Assembly (NCBI GenBank): GCA_963973975.1
Contig: CAXBCF010000016.1
Location: 1-64,000 of the forward strand
Reading direction: 5' to 3'
DNA length: 64,000 bases
Source of the DNA: UBA1494_A sp963973975
Lineage (GTDB): Bacteria; Bacteroidota; Bacteroidia; Flavobacteriales_E; Vicingaceae
Shown: piece after piece, positions 8,685 through 17,850 of the stretch
Layout: each line of letters opens with the position of its first letter
Position numbering within the stretch: the stretch's first letter is position 1
Translations under genes and position numbers: made by a program
The notes under the pieces: generated by a model
Databases searched by the model: none
The model's input: only the letters and a program-made list of their open reading frames with translations
What the model was told of the DNA's origin: nothing

Positions 8685-9971
8685 TCAGCGGTTAAAACGA
8701 ACATCAATATTTATAATTCTCGAAGGTAAAGTTGCTTGAGTAACAAGGTTTGTTGGATTCAGCGAATAAACACTCAGTGTTTGGTTACTTCCTATTAAAA
8801 GTTGATTGTTCAGCTCATCATAAGCTATTACAGCATTTGGAATAATCAGAAAATCAAAGCTTGTGTTGGTAGAAAAGTCGTATCGCACAATTTTATTTGA
8901 AGTACTAATAAAGTAATCTTTGTCACTTATCTGTGTAACGCTAATGATTGAATCTCGAAAGGTTTTCATAGTTCTTACACCGTTAGCTTGAATATCTACT
9001 TCACTTAACAAACCTCCATTGGCATTATTCTGAAATAAGATTGCCATTTCTTGGCTTGTGAAATAAATAGCTTTTACTGGATCACTTATTGCCAATTCAG
9101 TATGTATAAAACCATTATTTCTAAAAAGTATTTGCACGCTTCGATTGCTCCCATTAAGGTCCACTTCTTCTGCTAATAAATATTTATGATTGGCTTTCAA
9201 ATTTAAAATACTCCGTCCTGAATTAATAGCTCTGTAAGTGAAATTATCTTGAAAACTTTCATTAAACCCTCTAATTTCACCATCTTTAGCTGCTATCAAT
9301 ACAGTTCTATCTTCTAAATCAACACTCGTAAAGAGCTCTGAAAAATTACTTAAAAGTTGATTTTGATAGGCAATAGAATTTTCTTTTAAGTCGAAAACAC
9401 TTATGTACCCTCCTCTTTTTGAGAGCATCCAATATTGCTGATCTATACTATTTACAACGGCTTCAGTTAAAGAATTTGGGTCAGTTAAAAAGGCAGAAAA
9501 GTTAAAATCGTTATTATCTTTAAAAAATTGAACTCCATTACCACTTTCACAAGAAACAATAGTATTTAAACGGACTTTAGGAACCGTATTAATTTGAATA
9601 TCGCGAAAAGCAGCTTTTACATTTTCTCCATCATCTGCTAGAATTCTAAAATAGTAAGTTCCACTTTCTATTAAACTGTCTTTAATGAGAAAGTTAAGCG
9701 CTAATCTAAATTGATTAGAATTAGGGCTAAAATCATTATTCCCTTGAACTTGACGATTATCTGATTTTCTAAACAATCCTAATTGAATAGACTTTATAGA
9801 CTCGTTATCTTGAATTTCAGCTTCAACAAAAATTTCATCCAATGTTGAAAATGTAGTATTATCCGTGGGAAACAGCCAAGTAATTTGTGGAGGAACTTCA
9901 TCTATTTCTTTTCTGCAAGATAAAAGCGCTAAAAATAGAAAAAACAGAAAACAGCTTCGAAAAAAATTCAT
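8685..9971 (-). CDS. Lipoprotein with N-terminal Ig-like domain and propeller-like body
   Basis: 428 residues. The signal peptide ends in a lipobox (LALLSC, lipidated Cys19), so it is an outer-membrane or periplasmic lipoprotein. Residues about 28-125 look like an Ig/cadherin-type beta sandwich (PPQITWLFPTDNTTF, then YYFRILADDGENV). The remainder has repeated beta segments like a WD40/YVTN propeller, without a catalytic motif. I do not recognise a named family. A TAATTTTA box 4 bases before the ATG is close to the -7 consensus. It faces accA with a 4-base gap, so the two transcripts must terminate within each other. Confidence 0.8.
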   Translation of the reverse strand: MNFFRSCFLFFLFLALLSCRKEIDEVPPQITWLFPTDNTTFSTLDEIFVEAEIQDNESIKSIQLGLFRKSDNRQVQGNNDFSPNSNQFRLALNFLIKDSLIESGTYYFRILADDGENVKAAFRDIQINTVPKVRLNTIVSCESGNGVQFFKDNNDFNFSAFLTDPNSLTEAVVNSIDQQYWMLSKRGGYISVFDLKENSIAYQNQLLSNFSELFTSVDLEDRTVLIAAKDGEIRGFNESFQDNFTYRAINSGRSILNLKANHKYLLAEEVDLNGSNRSVQILFRNNGFIHTELAISDPVKAIYFTSQEMAILFQNNANGGLLSEVDIQANGVRTMKTFRDSIISVTQISDKDYFISTSNKIVRYDFSTNTSFDFLIIPNAVIAYDELNNQLLIGSNQTLSVYSLNPTNLVTQATLPSRIINIDVRFNR

Positions 9972-10165
9972 TTTATAAAATTAAGCAGAACTTCGAATAG
10001 TTGACTTAGCGGTATGTGTTAATTTCCTTTTCATAAACAGTTCAAAACTTGTTAGCAGACTGTTAAAAAACAATTGTAATTTTTAATAAATTCAAAATAT
10101 CTTAGTTATTAAAAGCTTTGACAATGACTGAAAACTTATCCATTTAAAATTGACTTATTGAATGC

Positions 10166-10193
10166 TTGTTTGAAACCAAAAAGACTATTTTTG
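10166..10193 (+). promoter_or_regulatory. Promoter of dnaB, 4 bases before the ATG
   Basis: TTG (10166-10168), a 17-base spacer and TATTTTTG (10186-10193). The start codon is at 10198, so transcription would begin at or next to the A of the ATG. The preceding stretch 9972-10165 shows no other feature. Confidence 0.7.
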
Positions 10194-10197
10194 ACAC

Positions 10198-11733
10198 ATG
10201 AATAATTCTCCTGAAAAAAGCAGTTTAGTCCGTAAAAGAAACCTTAGCAACTCAATACAACTCTCTAATTTAGAGCACGGTAAACTACAACCACAAGCAG
10301 TAGACTTAGAAGAAGCAGTGCTTGGAGCAATGATGCTCGAAAAGGAAGCAGTTAATACTGCAATCGACATCCTACAACCTAAAAGTTTTTACAAGGATAG
10401 TCACCAAAAAATCTTTGAAGTCATTCAGGAATTATTCACAAAATCGGAGCCGATTGACATATTAACAATTACCAATGCTTTAAAGCAAAAAGGACAGTTA
10501 GAAATTGTTGGTGGCCCCTATTACATTACCCAATTAACCAATAGAATTGCATCTGCAGCCAATGTTGAATTTCACGCTAGAATAATTTCCCAGAAATACA
10601 TACAAAGAGAATTAATCAGAATTTCTACTGAAATTATAACTGATGCTTACGATGAAACAACAGATGTTTTCACCTTACTCGATCGTGCTGAAAGTGGACT
10701 TTTTGGAGTAACTGAAGGAAATATTCGAAAAAACTACGACTCCATGTCGACCTTAATTCGGTCTGCTATCAAACAAATTGAAGTAGCAAAAGGTCATGAA
10801 GGAAATGTTAGCGGAGTACCGAGTGGTTTCACCGAATTAGACAGAATGACTTCTGGTTGGCAACCTTCAGATTTAGTTATTTTAGCGGCACGACCTGCAA
10901 TGGGTAAAACAGCTTTTTCATTGTCTCTTGCACGAAATGCAGCTGTTGAATTTAAGAAACCAGTTGCAATTTTCTCTCTAGAAATGTCATCTTTACAATT
11001 AGTAACGCGTTTAATTTCTTCTGAATCTGAACTTTCTTCCGAAAAACTTAGAAGTGGAAACTTGAGGAACGATGAAATTGAACAAATTCATGCAAAAATT
11101 GGCGGACTCTCTGAAGCTCCAATTTTTATTGACGATACACCTGCAATTTCAGTATTCGAACTTAGAGCTAAAGCTAGAAGACTAAAATCTCAGCACGACA
11201 TCCAATTATTGATGGTCGATTATCTTCAATTAATGACTGCTGGTGGAGAAGGCTCCAAAACTGGTAATCGAGAACAAGAAATTAGTACCATTTCTAGATC
11301 ATTAAAAAGTATCGCTAAAGAATTGAATATCCCAGTTATTGCTTTATCTCAATTGAGTCGAGCTGTTGAATCTCGAGGTGGTGACAGAAGGCCACAGTTA
11401 TCAGATTTAAGAGAATCCGGATCCATTGAACAAGATGCCGATATGGTAATTTTTATCAATCGCCCTGAATATTATGGCATTGATCAAGATGAAGCTGGAA
11501 ACTCAACTGCGAGCTTAGCCAACATCATTATTGCTAAACACAGAAATGGTTCTGTTGGAGATGTCCGACTTAAGTTCACTAAAGAATTGGCAAAATTTGG
11601 CGATTTTGATTCTTATAATCAAAATGAACAATTCAATGAACTCCCTATCTCTGACGAATTTGATCAAGGCAATAGCATTACTCGATCTTCAAGAATGGAC
11701 GATTTTGAAGATGAGGATGACGCTCCCTTCTAA
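10198..11733 (+). CDS. dnaB: Replicative DNA helicase DnaB
   Basis: 511 residues. A hexameric 5'-3' helicase that unwinds DNA at the replication fork. The N-terminal primase-interacting domain starts at about residue 30 (PQAVDLEEAVLGAMML). The RecA-like ATPase domain has Walker A ARPAMGKTAF at about residues 230-239, LLMVDYLQLM (Walker B) and SDLRESGSIEQDADMV. The tail is acidic (DDFEDEDDAPF). No intein interrupts the P-loop or other conserved motifs. The gene has its own promoter and possibly a leaderless mRNA. The next gene starts 39 bases downstream on the same strand and may be read through. Confidence 0.97.
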   Translation: MNNSPEKSSLVRKRNLSNSIQLSNLEHGKLQPQAVDLEEAVLGAMMLEKEAVNTAIDILQPKSFYKDSHQKIFEVIQELFTKSEPIDILTITNALKQKGQLEIVGGPYYITQLTNRIASAANVEFHARIISQKYIQRELIRISTEIITDAYDETTDVFTLLDRAESGLFGVTEGNIRKNYDSMSTLIRSAIKQIEVAKGHEGNVSGVPSGFTELDRMTSGWQPSDLVILAARPAMGKTAFSLSLARNAAVEFKKPVAIFSLEMSSLQLVTRLISSESELSSEKLRSGNLRNDEIEQIHAKIGGLSEAPIFIDDTPAISVFELRAKARRLKSQHDIQLLMVDYLQLMTAGGEGSKTGNREQEISTISRSLKSIAKELNIPVIALSQLSRAVESRGGDRRPQLSDLRESGSIEQDADMVIFINRPEYYGIDQDEAGNSTASLANIIIAKHRNGSVGDVRLKFTKELAKFGDFDSYNQNEQFNELPISDEFDQGNSITRSSRMDDFEDEDDAPF

Positions 11734-11772
11734 GAATTGTGTAAATTAGCTTTCCAGAAATTTTTTGTTCCC

Positions 11773-13032
11773 ATGAAAGGATTTTTAACCCTTCTCTTTT
11801 TGATGAGCTTATACTTTCAAAGTATGGCTGCTTACATCCTTATTCCTATGGATGAAAGCCAAAAAAATCATTTAAAAGCATATGGAATTGCTTATTGGTG
11901 CTTAGAAAGAGAAGTTGAAGTTGATTGGTTATTAAATTATCGTGGTGGTAGTTTTATGATGCAAGCTGCTAAAGCGATTCAAGATGAAATGATGATTCGA
12001 GGAGTCACTTTTGAACTTATACCAAACGCTAAATCTACTGCAATTCTGAATGAAATTAGTAATCCTGAAGTTAATCAAGATGTTGTTAAACTTCAAGTTC
12101 CACCAAAAATGGCTGTTTACACACCAGATGGAAAACAACCTTGGGACGATGCTGTAACATTAGTATTAACTTATGCTGAGATTCCTTACACAAAAATTTA
12201 TGATCGAGAAATCATTGGTGGTGAATTGCCAAAATATGATTGGTTACATCTTCACCATGAAGATTTTACAGGGCAATATGGTAGATTTTATGCCTCCTAT
12301 AGAAACCACTCCTGGTACAAAGAAGAAGTCAGTAGAAATGAAAAAATGGCCGCAGAACTAGGTTTTTCTAAAGTATCTCAACTTAAATTAAATGTGGCTA
12401 AAAGAATTAGAGAGTTTACCGCAGGTGGTGGATTTTTATTTACCATGTGCTCTGGAACAGACTCATACGACATTTCTTTAGCAGCTGAAGAAATAGATAT
12501 TTGTGAAAACATGTTTGATGGTGATGGCACTACTCCAAACTATAACTCAAAACTCAATTTTGAAAACACATTTGCTTTCAAAGATTTTCAATTGAAAACA
12601 AATCCTATGGAATATGAGTTTTCAACCATTGACGCCACTCAAGTTCATTCAAGAACTCCCGAATCTAGTGATAAGTTTTCACTCTTTGAGTTTTCTGCAA
12701 AGTGGGATCCAGTGCCAACAATGCTTTGTCAAAATCATACAAAAATAATTGATGGATTCATGGGGCAAACAACTGCTTTTGATAAAAGATACATCAAATC
12801 CGATGTTTTAATTATGGGCGAAAACAAATCACTCAATTCTGCCCGATACATTCATGGAAGCTTTGGGAAAGGTACATGGACTTTCTATGGAGGACATGAT
12901 CCTGAAGACTATCAGCACTATGTTGGAGATCCTCCAACTGATTTAAACCTGCATCCAAATAGTCCGGGATACCGACTTATTTTAAATAATGTGCTTTTTC
13001 CTGCTGCCAAAAAGAAGAAACAAAAAACTTAG
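11773..13032 (+). CDS. Periplasmic protein often labelled asparagine synthetase B; GATase-like signature
   Basis: 419 residues from the ATG at 11773, which begins a good signal peptide (MKGFLTLLFLMSLYFQSMA); the in-frame upstream start lacks one. Such Bacteroidota proteins are, as I recall, commonly labelled asparagine synthetase B, but it has neither the N-terminal catalytic Cys of a class II glutaminase nor the SGGxDS synthetase loop. I do see a nucleophile-elbow-like GGGFLFTMCSGTDSYD with Cys226, and GGHDPED with His375 and Glu378 near the C terminus, resembling class I glutamine-amidotransferase-like (DJ-1/BPL_N) folds. A secreted amidase or GATase-like enzyme is my inference; the substrate is unknown. 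Its 3' end overlaps the convergent porin gene by 4 bases. Confidence 0.75.
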   Translation: MKGFLTLLFLMSLYFQSMAAYILIPMDESQKNHLKAYGIAYWCLEREVEVDWLLNYRGGSFMMQAAKAIQDEMMIRGVTFELIPNAKSTAILNEISNPEVNQDVVKLQVPPKMAVYTPDGKQPWDDAVTLVLTYAEIPYTKIYDREIIGGELPKYDWLHLHHEDFTGQYGRFYASYRNHSWYKEEVSRNEKMAAELGFSKVSQLKLNVAKRIREFTAGGGFLFTMCSGTDSYDISLAAEEIDICENMFDGDGTTPNYNSKLNFENTFAFKDFQLKTNPMEYEFSTIDATQVHSRTPESSDKFSLFEFSAKWDPVPTMLCQNHTKIIDGFMGQTTAFDKRYIKSDVLIMGENKSLNSARYIHGSFGKGTWTFYGGHDPEDYQHYVGDPPTDLNLHPNSPGYRLILNNVLFPAAKKKKQKT

Positions 13033-14819
13033 TTGATCATTCGCCAACTGAACCCAACTTTCAAAACTCTTCCCGGAATGGAGTAATTTTGAATCCGCAT
13101 AGATTCAGGAGTAAATTCTTCATTCAAAATATTCTCCATCTTAATAAAGACTCTTGCCGCTTTTTCAATTCTAAAGTTGATAAAAAAGTCTAGTTGACCA
13201 TTACCTCCTAATTTCTCTTCTGTTTCACTTAAGTAAAACTGCGTAAGTGAAGGGGAATAAGCAAAACCACTGTACTCCCCAATATAATAGTAATCCAATC
13301 CAAATTGCAATTGAAGTGCTCCACCAAAAACAGCTTTATCAAAATAAAAACTATGAAAGGAATAAAGACTAGGTAAAGGAATAAACTCCTTCTCTTCGAT
13401 GGATTGATACCTGATGCTGTTATTAAAATTCAAATACCTGAAAAAATGTAATTTATGTTTCACATCAGCACTTAAAACTGAAAACCTTGATGCAAGCTGA
13501 GTGGGTTCAATTTGTGAATTGTAAAATATGTAGTTCTCATAAGTTTCAACTCCAAAAGTGGTCGTTAAATTTAAATGATCTGCTAAAACATGAAACAACA
13601 AAGCCGATTGATTGGAAGTTTCAAAATCTCGATCAAAAAAATGGTGGTTTGTCCGTTGACTCTGAATAAATAAATCAGCTTGCTTATTTCTAACCAATGC
13701 AGCCAAGGAGAAGTTAATTTTATTCCACTTGGTAAGCTCAATTCTTGAAGAAAAGTCTAATTCATCTTCATGAAATCCCGAAACTCCTTTCTCTAAATAA
13801 GCCTCAATTTGCCTATTAAAAACTTCTCCTTTTGAGTGAAATACAAGGTAATTACTCTGAAAATTTCGATTCAATAAGAAATTCTGAAAATGGTGGTATT
13901 GCTCATTTCTAAATCCAACGTTTAATTCCTTATTAAAGAAATTTAGCATCAATTGATTACTAAATACTTCAGCATAGCTTGAATCAGCTGTTCTTGTTGT
14001 ATCTATGAAAAAATTTGAATGAAATGAATTGTCTTCAAATTGATCTTTAAAAATCCGATAGCTTCGATTAAAGCCTATTTCATGAGATATATTTAAAAAG
14101 ACTTGATTACTATCAACAATCAAATCATAACTATTTTCGACTCCAAATCCAGTTGAACGGGATTTATTTTGTGCAGTATTCAAATTAACGCGAAGTAAAA
14201 TACTATTGTCTTCTGTGTTATCAAAAACTTCCACTCCACCATTTTCTTGAGATTTTAGATTATTAATGAAGTAATAAGCTTTTGAAAGAAACCGTTGATC
14301 TCTTGATTTTACATAAAAAGTTGCGTTAAATTGTGTATGGCTCGTCAATTGATTTTGAAAAAATCCTTCTGATACTATTCTCCTGTAGTTCAAACTAACA
14401 TTAAGTCCTTCCCCCAGATTTTGAGTGTGCATAATTTCAAATAGCTGTTCACTACTAGAACCATTTGCGTAATTCATAAAAGTAATGGGACGAGAAGCCT
14501 GATAAAACTTCATTGAATCTTTGCTCATTAAGTATGCTTGATAGCCTCCTAAATTTGCATTTACATCCCAGTCTTGATAGTTAATTCGGTATGAATGAAC
14601 AGGAAGTCCAATATTTCCACTCCTTGCCATTGGTAATCGATTTCTTCCAAATGGTCGGTATTGCTGAAAGCTTTCCATTGAAGTGTAATCCAATTTCTTG
14701 AAGTTTTGCTCTCCCTTTTTTAGAACTTGAATTGAAATAGTGTCATCTCGAAAACGAACTTCTTGCCCATAAACAGCTATCGAACTTAGAAATATCAAAA
14801 GAAAATTACAGGCCTTCAT
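13029..14819 (-). CDS. Putative outer-membrane porin (PF14121 type)
   Basis: 596 residues with a signal peptide (1-18). The protein is a long run of amphipathic beta strands rich in Tyr, Phe and Asn, ending with a strand and aromatic-rich terminus (RVLKVGFSWRMIN). An N-terminal part with RPFGRNRLPMARSGNIGLP is typical of the Bacteroidota putative-porin family related to TonB-dependent receptor barrels. There is no plug domain, so passive diffusion is more likely than TonB-driven uptake; the substrate is unknown. TATCTTTG lies 5 bases upstream of the ATG, with TTTTG 21 bases further up. Confidence 0.82.
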   Translation of the reverse strand: MKACNFLLIFLSSIAVYGQEVRFRDDTISIQVLKKGEQNFKKLDYTSMESFQQYRPFGRNRLPMARSGNIGLPVHSYRINYQDWDVNANLGGYQAYLMSKDSMKFYQASRPITFMNYANGSSSEQLFEIMHTQNLGEGLNVSLNYRRIVSEGFFQNQLTSHTQFNATFYVKSRDQRFLSKAYYFINNLKSQENGGVEVFDNTEDNSILLRVNLNTAQNKSRSTGFGVENSYDLIVDSNQVFLNISHEIGFNRSYRIFKDQFEDNSFHSNFFIDTTRTADSSYAEVFSNQLMLNFFNKELNVGFRNEQYHHFQNFLLNRNFQSNYLVFHSKGEVFNRQIEAYLEKGVSGFHEDELDFSSRIELTKWNKINFSLAALVRNKQADLFIQSQRTNHHFFDRDFETSNQSALLFHVLADHLNLTTTFGVETYENYIFYNSQIEPTQLASRFSVLSADVKHKLHFFRYLNFNNSIRYQSIEEKEFIPLPSLYSFHSFYFDKAVFGGALQLQFGLDYYYIGEYSGFAYSPSLTQFYLSETEEKLGGNGQLDFFINFRIEKAARVFIKMENILNEEFTPESMRIQNYSIPGRVLKVGFSWRMIN

Positions 14820-14824
14820 TCAGG

Positions 14825-14857
14825 CAAAGATAGAAGTTTAAACAAACTGTAGGCAAA
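14825..14857 (-). promoter_or_regulatory. Promoter of the porin gene
   Basis: Minus-strand TTTG (14857-14854), a 21-base spacer and TATCTTTG (14832-14825), ending 5 bases before the ATG at 14819. Confidence 0.6.
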
Positions 14858-14882
14858 AGATAGATTGATAAAAAGAAAAGTA

Positions 14883-15845
14883 TTAACTCGCTTTTTCAAG
14901 CTCTTCTTGTTCAATTATAGCTTCTTTCGGAGAATCACTTGTATTGGGATTAGCAACAACTTTCTGCATTTGCATTTTTGCCATATCTTCTTTGTGTTTA
15001 TCTACAGGGCTACCAAATAAAATAACCCAAGCTTGTTTCAATGATTTCGCGCGAAAAATATCCTTCCCAACTTCTAACCATTCATGAAATACAAGAAAAA
15101 CTGGATTAAAGGAGTTTACAGGTTTAGTGATTCCATATCTGGCAGGCTCATCTTCCTCTTGAAAAGTTCCAAACATTCTATCCCAAACAATAAATGTAGA
15201 TCCGTAATTTTTATCGATGTATCTTTCATTTACTGAGTGGTGAACTCGGTGATGAGAAGGTGTTGTAAATACATATTCTATAGGTTTTGGCAATTTTCTA
15301 ATTAACTCTGTATGAATCCAAAATTGATAAAGAACTTCTATTTGATGTACGATAAAGAAAACCAAAGGATGAAAACCCATTAAGATAACAGGTAAAAAGA
15401 AAACTATTTTCAAATTCTGTGTCCAACTTAAACGAAAAGATACTGAGAAATTATAATGTTCTGAAGAGTGGTGAACTACATGCGTTGACCACCAAAAACG
15501 TTGTTCGTGAGCAATACGATGTGCCCAATACCTGCAAAAGTCTAAAACAACTAAACAAAGAACATATGACCACCATGTATGAGGAATTTTAAACGGGGCA
15601 AGATTGAAAAAGAAAAGAAACACTGCAAACATCCCTAACTTCATAAACCCATTTAATATTAAGTTACCTATTCCAATTGAAAGGGAAGCTAAAAAATCTT
15701 TGCCATTATATAATTTTTTATTTTGTTTCTTTCCTATTAGGTACTCTACTAATACCAAAGCAAACATAATAGGAGCAGCAAACCATATGACTGTTGTAAA
15801 ATCAAGATTGGTGATATCTTCTAAAACTAATTTCTCTCTATTCAT
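14883..15845 (-). CDS. Sterol desaturase / fatty acid hydroxylase family protein
   Basis: 320 residues, integral membrane, with hydrophobic helices near residues 18-38, 50-85 and 125-150. The di-iron histidine clusters of the family are complete: HRIAHE, HVVHHSSEH and HHRVHH. These enzymes use O2 to hydroxylate or desaturate lipids; the Bacteroidota substrate may be a carotenoid, hopanoid or fatty-acyl chain, which the sequence does not tell. The C-terminal 45 residues form a charged cytoplasmic tail with several Glu and Lys. It is probably a single-gene unit, with TATCTTTG 31 bases upstream of the ATG. Confidence 0.88.
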   Translation of the reverse strand: MNREKLVLEDITNLDFTTVIWFAAPIMFALVLVEYLIGKKQNKKLYNGKDFLASLSIGIGNLILNGFMKLGMFAVFLFFFNLAPFKIPHTWWSYVLCLVVLDFCRYWAHRIAHEQRFWWSTHVVHHSSEHYNFSVSFRLSWTQNLKIVFFLPVILMGFHPLVFFIVHQIEVLYQFWIHTELIRKLPKPIEYVFTTPSHHRVHHSVNERYIDKNYGSTFIVWDRMFGTFQEEDEPARYGITKPVNSFNPVFLVFHEWLEVGKDIFRAKSLKQAWVILFGSPVDKHKEDMAKMQMQKVVANPNTSDSPKEAIIEQEELEKAS

Positions 15846-15876
15846 TTTATCAATTCTAATTCAACAAAATCGTCTG

Positions 15877-15884
15877 CAAAGATA
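15877..15884 (-). promoter_or_regulatory. -7 box of the sterol desaturase gene
   Basis: TATCTTTG on the minus strand; no clear -33 element. The leader would be about 25-30 bases. Confidence 0.45.
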
Positions 15885-16017
15885 AGTCTTAAACATTTGT
15901 TGCAGATAGATTTTTAAATGTTTATTCCCATGTAGCTGTTGACAAATTAATTGATTAACATTTTTTCACTTCAAGTATCAATTGTTTTTGTGACCTTAGT
16001 AGTATTAAATTTACCTT

Positions 16018-16545
16018 ATGAGAAAACTTCTACTTTTTTCGCTTTCAATTATTTATTTCTCATTACAGTCTCAAAATTCAACAACGGTTAATTGGATAAG
16101 TTTTGAGGAGGCAGTAAAAAAAAATGAGACAAGTCCTAAAAAATTTCTAATTGATGTTTACACAGATTGGTGTGGTTGGTGTAAAAAGCTTGATGCCACC
16201 ACTTTCAAGAATCAAACTATAGCTGCTTACATCAACGAATATTTTTGGGCAGTTAAGTTAGATGCTGAATACCCTGATACTATAAAGCTCGGAAGTCAAA
16301 TATTCATCAACGAAAATCCAAATGCTAGAAGAAGTGCGCATCAACTTGCCATTGCTTTACTGAATGGTAAAATGACCTACCCTTCTATTGTCTATCTAGA
16401 TGAAAATTTAGAATTGTTACAAGCAATACCTGGATATTATGATGCTTCAGGAATTGAACCAATACTTACTTTTTTTGGAGACGATATTTACAAACGACAA
16501 TCGTTTGATGACTTTAAAACAGTCTTTTCGAGTAACATGAAATAA
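16018..16545 (+). CDS. Periplasmic thioredoxin-fold protein (CGWC)
   Basis: 175 residues with a signal peptide (1-19). The redox motif is DWCGWCKKLD, with Cys52 and Cys55 at the start of a helix after the strand FLIDVYTD, as in thioredoxin-like DUF255/DsbD-gamma relatives. It probably reduces or isomerises disulfides, or accepts electrons, in the periplasm. The conserved cis-Pro is visible in TYPSIVYLDE. A near-consensus TAAATTTA box lies 4 bases before the ATG with TTG 21 bases upstream (15982-15984). It stands alone between divergent and same-strand neighbours. Confidence 0.85.
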   Translation: MRKLLLFSLSIIYFSLQSQNSTTVNWISFEEAVKKNETSPKKFLIDVYTDWCGWCKKLDATTFKNQTIAAYINEYFWAVKLDAEYPDTIKLGSQIFINENPNARRSAHQLAIALLNGKMTYPSIVYLDENLELLQAIPGYYDASGIEPILTFFGDDIYKRQSFDDFKTVFSSNMK

Positions 16546-16614
16546 CTTTTTGCAAAAAACTAATGTTAAGCAAGTTTTATATTTTTAAAGGATTGATAAT
16601 TATTTGTCAATTTA

Positions 16615-16642
16615 TTGCTTTCTTTGTTATGTATTAATTTTA
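16615..16642 (+). promoter_or_regulatory. Promoter of the RRM gene
   Basis: TTG (16615-16617), 17-base spacer, TAATTTTA (16635-16642; last base deviates from TAnnTTTG). It ends 5 bases before the ATG at 16648 and excludes the upstream in-frame ATG at 16615. Confidence 0.55.
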
Positions 16643-16647
16643 TTATC

Positions 16648-16905
16648 ATGAACATTTACGTAGGAAACATTTCATACAAATCAACCGAAGACGACTTAGG
16701 GAACTTATTTGCTGAATTCGGTGATGTTACTTCAGTTAAAATCATTCAAGACAAATTTACTGGCCGATCAAAAGGATTTGGTTTCGTTGAAATGAGTGAT
16801 GAAACGGGTCAAGCTGCTATTGACGCTCTTGATGGATTTGAGCATTTAGGAAGAAATCTAAGAGTAAGTCAAGCAAATCCTAGAGAAGAAGAAGAGAAAA
16901 AATAG
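16648..16905 (+). CDS. Small RNA-binding protein with one RRM domain
   Basis: 85 residues, almost entirely one RNA recognition motif: RNP2 is IYVGNI at residues 3-8 and RNP1 is KGFGFVEM at about 42-49, followed by NLRVSQANPREEEEKK. Single-RRM proteins of this kind are widespread in Bacteroidota and cyanobacteria and are thought to act in post-transcriptional regulation or cold adaptation. Direct targets are unknown. The start at 16648 is chosen because the domain begins there and because the promoter sits just upstream. Confidence 0.92.
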   Translation: MNIYVGNISYKSTEDDLGNLFAEFGDVTSVKIIQDKFTGRSKGFGFVEMSDETGQAAIDALDGFEHLGRNLRVSQANPREEEEKK

Positions 16906-16924
16906 ATTTATTAGATAAATTTTC

Positions 16925-17155
16925 TTAATTATTGCCTAATTGATAAATATCCTTTAGGTATGAGATTATATCTGTACCATATCTTAAAAGATTTTGTCCC
17001 TCAAATAATGCAGGATATGCATAAATTGAGATAGGAGGTTTTTCAGAATCTAAATCAACATTTATTGTCTTGTAGGAAATATTATTTTCCACTAAATAAT
17101 TTATGACATTCGCACATTGAGTACAATTCTCTCCAACATATAAGGTATATTTCAT
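16925..17155 (-). CDS. Glutaredoxin-like protein (CTQC)
   Basis: 76 residues, the size of a minimal glutaredoxin. The N-terminal strand leads into GENCTQCANV with redox Cys11 and Cys14, and a cis-Pro segment (IYAYPALFEG) follows. It probably reduces disulfides in the cytoplasm. Its ATG overlaps the stop of the crp-type gene by one base (TAATG), so the two are translationally coupled. That pairing suggests a role connected to the regulator or its regulon, but this is inference. Confidence 0.78.
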   Translation of the reverse strand: MKYTLYVGENCTQCANVINYLVENNISYKTINVDLDSEKPPISIYAYPALFEGQNLLRYGTDIISYLKDIYQLGNN

Positions 17156-17835
17156 TATAGTTTATTTAAATCCCTAATTAGAAATCTTTTCCGCTCCATA
17201 TAGATTAAATCTCTTTCTTTTAGCTCATTCAAAATTACAGTAACTGTTTGTCTTGAAGTAGCAGTAAAACTGGCCATTTCCTGATGTGTTAAATCATGTT
17301 TAACTAAAATTTCAGTGTCTATATTTTTCCCATGTTTAACTGCTAATTCTTTAATAAAATCGATCACACGTCCACGTGCATCTTTAAAAATAAGATCTGT
17401 TAATCTTCTTTCAATGTTTCTTAATCGCTCTCCAATTGTCTTTGTTAGTTCAAAACCTAGCTTAGGATTCGATTCAATAATTTTTTGAAATTCTTGAATA
17501 TTAATAGTACACATCCTCGTGTCGAAATCCATAGCAATTGCAAAGTCTTTTCTTTCAGTCTCACCAATAACTCCCATTTCACCAAATATTTCACCTGGAT
17601 AGAGTATCGATTTTATAACCTCTTTACCATCTGAAGAAAAATGACCAATTTTTACACGTCCTTTATTTAAAAAAAATAAAACTTTACTTGGTTCATTAGG
17701 AGAATAAATATATTGATTCTTATTTGCAGTTTTAATTAATGTCAGTTCATCTATAGTTTCAAAATCAACTTTAGATAAATCCTTTAAGAGATTTATTTGC
17801 TCAAGATACCATAATTTAGAATTTTGTAAGGCCAT
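17155..17835 (-). CDS. Crp/Fnr-family transcriptional regulator
   Basis: 226 residues. The N-terminal cyclic-nucleotide-binding-like barrel (IYSPNEPSKVLFFLNKG, SILYPGEIFGEMGVIGE) is followed by the dimerisation helix and a winged helix-turn-helix (THQEMASFTATSRQTVTVI). There is no N-terminal Cys cluster for an Fnr-type iron-sulfur centre. The ligand is not predictable. It lies 15 bases downstream of folD in the ffh-folD unit and is coupled to the glutaredoxin gene after it. Confidence 0.92.
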   Translation of the reverse strand: MALQNSKLWYLEQINLLKDLSKVDFETIDELTLIKTANKNQYIYSPNEPSKVLFFLNKGRVKIGHFSSDGKEVIKSILYPGEIFGEMGVIGETERKDFAIAMDFDTRMCTINIQEFQKIIESNPKLGFELTKTIGERLRNIERRLTDLIFKDARGRVIDFIKELAVKHGKNIDTEILVKHDLTHQEMASFTATSRQTVTVILNELKERDLIYMERKRFLIRDLNKL

Positions 17836-17850
17836 TTTTATAGTTATAAA

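Noticed and set aside
11773..13032. True asparagine synthetase B
   Set aside because: It lacks the N-terminal Cys and the ATP-pyrophosphatase loop and is secreted.
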